Positions 62,330 through 64,000 of a DNA stretch of 64,000 bases are shown here, piece by piece. This stretch comes from Sphingobacterium paucimobilis HER1398 (GTDB lineage: Bacteria; Bacteroidota; Bacteroidia; Sphingobacteriales; Sphingobacteriaceae): assembly GCF_000416985.1 (NCBI RefSeq), contig NZ_ATDL01000016.1, positions 186,001 through 250,000 of the forward strand, written 5' to 3'. The position numbers were made by a program, and so were the translations under genes. The notes under the pieces are model-generated. The model saw only the letters and a program-made list of their open reading frames with translations. It searched no databases and was not told the origin of the DNA. The stretch's first letter is position 1. Each line of letters opens with the position of its first letter.

Positions 62330-62707
62330 ATGGCAAGGATATCAGGTATAGATTTACCTAAAAACAAAAGAGGAGTTATCGGCCTTACCTACATTTTTGG
62401 TATTGGTAGTGCGACTGCCGCTTATATCTTAGATAAAGCAGGTATTAGTCAAGATGTTAAAGTTTCCGAGTGGAACGATGATCAATTGGCTGCTATTCGT
62501 ACAATTATTAATGACGAAATTAAAGTAGAAGGTGCTTTGCGTTCAGAGGTTCAATTGAACATTAAACGTTTGATGGATATCGGTTGTTACCGTGGTTTAC
62601 GTCACCGTAAGCATTTACCAGTTCGTGGTCAACGTACAAAAAACAACTCACGTACCCGTAAAGGAAAACGTAAAACAGTTGCAAACAAGAAAAAAGCTAC
62701 TAAATAA
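62330..62707 (+). CDS. rpsM: 30S ribosomal protein S13
   Basis: A 125-residue S13 of the 30S head. Start [54 protein letters not shown] and a basic tail are diagnostic. It bridges the subunits. rpsK starts 10 bp later. Confidence 0.98.
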   Translation: MARISGIDLPKNKRGVIGLTYIFGIGSATAAYILDKAGISQDVKVSEWNDDQLAAIRTIINDEIKVEGALRSEVQLNIKRLMDIGCYRGLRHRKHLPVRGQRTKNNSRTRKGKRKTVANKKKATK

Positions 62708-62717
62708 CAAGTAAGAA

Positions 62718-63107
62718 ATGGCTAAAAGCAAAAAAGTCGCAAAAAAACGTATCGTTGTAATTGAGCCTGTTGGTCAAGCTCACATCAACGCTACTTTTAA
62801 TAACATTATTATCACTTTGACTAATAATTCTGGTCAAACTATCTCATGGTCGTCGGCTGGTAAAATGGGCTTTAGAGGTTCTAAAAAGAACACTCCATAT
62901 GCAGCAGGACAAGCAGCAAGTGACTGTGGTAAAGTTGCTCACGATTTAGGATTGCGCAAAGTTGAGGTTTTTGTTAAAGGACCAGGTGCAGGACGTGAGT
63001 CTGCTATCCGTACTTTACAGACTGTAGGAATCGATGTAACTACTATCAAGGATATTACTCCACTTCCTCACAACGGTTGTCGTCCTCCAAAACGTAGAAG
63101 AGTTTAA
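62718..63107 (+). CDS. rpsK: 30S ribosomal protein S11
   Basis: A 129-residue S11 of the platform. [37 protein letters not shown] and [18 protein letters not shown] are hallmarks. It is followed after 67 bp by rpsD, as in the alpha operon. Confidence 0.98.
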   Translation: MAKSKKVAKKRIVVIEPVGQAHINATFNNIIITLTNNSGQTISWSSAGKMGFRGSKKNTPYAAGQAASDCGKVAHDLGLRKVEVFVKGPGAGRESAIRTLQTVGIDVTTIKDITPLPHNGCRPPKRRRV

Positions 63108-63174
63108 TAATATTATTGTTTAAGATTAAGATTCATCAGTTAAAGACTGATAGATACTTCAAACAGAGAAAGAA

Positions 63175-63783
63175 ATGGCAAGATATACAGGACCTAAGTC
63201 CAAAATTGCACGTAAATTCAGAGAACCAATTTTTGGCCCTGATAAAGCATTAGAAAAAAAGAATTATCCTCCTGGACAACATGGTCCATCTAAAAGAAGA
63301 GGAAAGCAATCTGAATACGCTATTCAGTTGTTAGAAAAACAAAAAGCTAAGTATACTTATGGTGTTTTAGAGCGTCAGTTCTCTAACCTATTCGTAAAAG
63401 CAGCTGCGAAGCAAGGTATTACAGGTGAGAACTTCTTGAAATTATTAGAAGCTCGTTTGGATAACGTAGTATACCGTTTAGGTATCGCAACTACCCGTGC
63501 CGCTGCTCGTCAGTTAGTTTCACACAAGCATATTACTGTTAACGGTAATGTCGTTAACATTCCATCATATAGCATTCGTCCAGGTGATGTCATCGCTGTT
63601 CGTGAGCGCTCACAAGCATTAGAGGCTATCTCTAATTCTGTAGCGGGAAGAACAATCAACAAATACGGTTGGTTAGAGTGGGACGCTAAAGGATTGACAG
63701 GTAAGTTCCTGACATACCCAGAGCGTGCTGATATTCCTGAGAATATTAAAGAGAACTTAATCGTAGAGTTGTACTCTAAATAA
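63175..63783 (+). CDS. rpsD: 30S ribosomal protein S4
   Basis: A 202-residue S4. The start [21 protein letters not shown], the S4 RNA-binding domain ([36 protein letters not shown]) and the C-terminus [20 protein letters not shown] are typical. It nucleates 16S assembly and in E. coli represses this operon. A long hairpin lies between it and rpoA. Confidence 0.98.
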   Translation: MARYTGPKSKIARKFREPIFGPDKALEKKNYPPGQHGPSKRRGKQSEYAIQLLEKQKAKYTYGVLERQFSNLFVKAAAKQGITGENFLKLLEARLDNVVYRLGIATTRAAARQLVSHKHITVNGNVVNIPSYSIRPGDVIAVRERSQALEAISNSVAGRTINKYGWLEWDAKGLTGKFLTYPERADIPENIKENLIVELYSK

Positions 63784-63794
63784 TAATTAATAGC

Positions 63795-63832
63795 TATGCA
63801 TAATTCCTTTCATGATAAAGGAGTTATGCATA
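63795..63832 (+). other. long hairpin between rpsD and rpoA
   Basis: TATGCATAATTCCTTT (63795-63810) pairs with AAAGGAGTTATGCATA (63817-63832), 6-nt loop and one T-G pair. No T-run, so termination is unlikely; a regulatory or processing structure is plausible. Confidence 0.75.
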
Positions 63833-63876
63833 TGCTGTTAAGATACACATTGTTGAAAAATATTAAAATATTATAA

Positions 63877-64000
63877 ATGGCAATTTTAGCATTTCAAAGA
63901 CCGGATAAAGTTATCATGCAAAAATCTACAGATTTTGATGGTACTTTCGAATTTCGTCCATTAGAGCCAGGTTTTGGTGTTACTATTGGTAATGCTTTAC
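63877..64000 (+). CDS. rpoA: RNA polymerase alpha subunit (3'-truncated by window edge)
   Basis: The first 41 residues of RpoA from ATG 63877: [20 protein letters not shown] then [21 protein letters not shown]. The N-terminal domain that dimerises the enzyme starts here ([14 protein letters not shown] is the universal signature). It follows rpsD in the expected alpha-operon order; rplQ is expected next. Confidence 0.95.
   Translation, partial: MAILAFQRPDKVIMQKSTDFDGTFEFRPLEPGFGVTIGNAL

Overview
The window comes from a Bacteroidota genome, most probably Sphingobacteriaceae (Sphingobacterium-like). The evidence is promoters of the TTTG-N19-TAnnTTTG type, an IPExxxVDY-family protein, DUF3078 and DUF4833 proteins, an acpP-fabF-rnc block, a zinc-free L36, and a flexirubin/aryl-polyene pigment locus. 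No rRNA, tRNA, CRISPR array, phage or complete insertion sequence was seen.

Region 1 (1-22.9 kb, plus strand) is most of a flexirubin-type aryl polyene cluster, cut at the left edge. It holds a dehydratase fragment, a conserved cluster protein, a BtrH-like acyltransferase, an ABC exporter pair and a hotdog thioesterase. These are followed by four ketosynthase-fold proteins around a dedicated ACP: two with an intact Cys-His-His triad and two without the cysteine. Then come a NodB-type deacetylase, a LolA-like carrier, a second dehydratase, a secreted protein, a GT2-DUF2062 fusion, a giant MMPL exporter-acyltransferase fusion with a degenerate methyltransferase-like tail, a phytoene-desaturase-like oxidoreductase, a C45 acyltransferase/peptidase and a PaaK-like ligase. 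Ammonia-lyase and DarA/DarB genes are not in view. A likely division of labour (inferred) is: the ligase activates an aryl starter, KS/CLF/ACP/dehydratases extend it, BtrH-like, C45 and PlsC-like enzymes move acyl groups, and MMPL, LolA-like and ABC proteins export the product. The cluster is interrupted on the minus strand by a BlaI-BlaR1-type pair (10.2-12.3 kb) with two perfect operator dyads flanking its promoter and a 23-residue tandem repeat in the M56 protein.

Region 2 (22.9-40.5 kb) is mixed housekeeping: SNF2 helicase, dapF, HtrA protease, low-MW phosphatase, cyclophilin, exonuclease III, QueD-like enzyme, small secreted proteins, metE under a SAM riboswitch, a two-component system, pyruvate kinase and an IPExxxVDY protein. 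Small palindromic and heptamer repeats sit between genes.

Region 3 (40.7-50.1 kb) holds acpP-fabF-rnc, hisS, pdhA-pdhC, a serine hydrolase, a CoA-binding protein and a DUF3078 protein.

Region 4 (50.3-64 kb) is the S10-spc-alpha ribosomal protein supercluster from rplC to the start of rpoA, including secY, map, infA and the short rpmD and rpmJ. It starts directly at rplC from its own promoter; rpsJ is not upstream. Several intergenic hairpins and an apparent terminator-promoter junction between rpsN and rpsH suggest internal control points.
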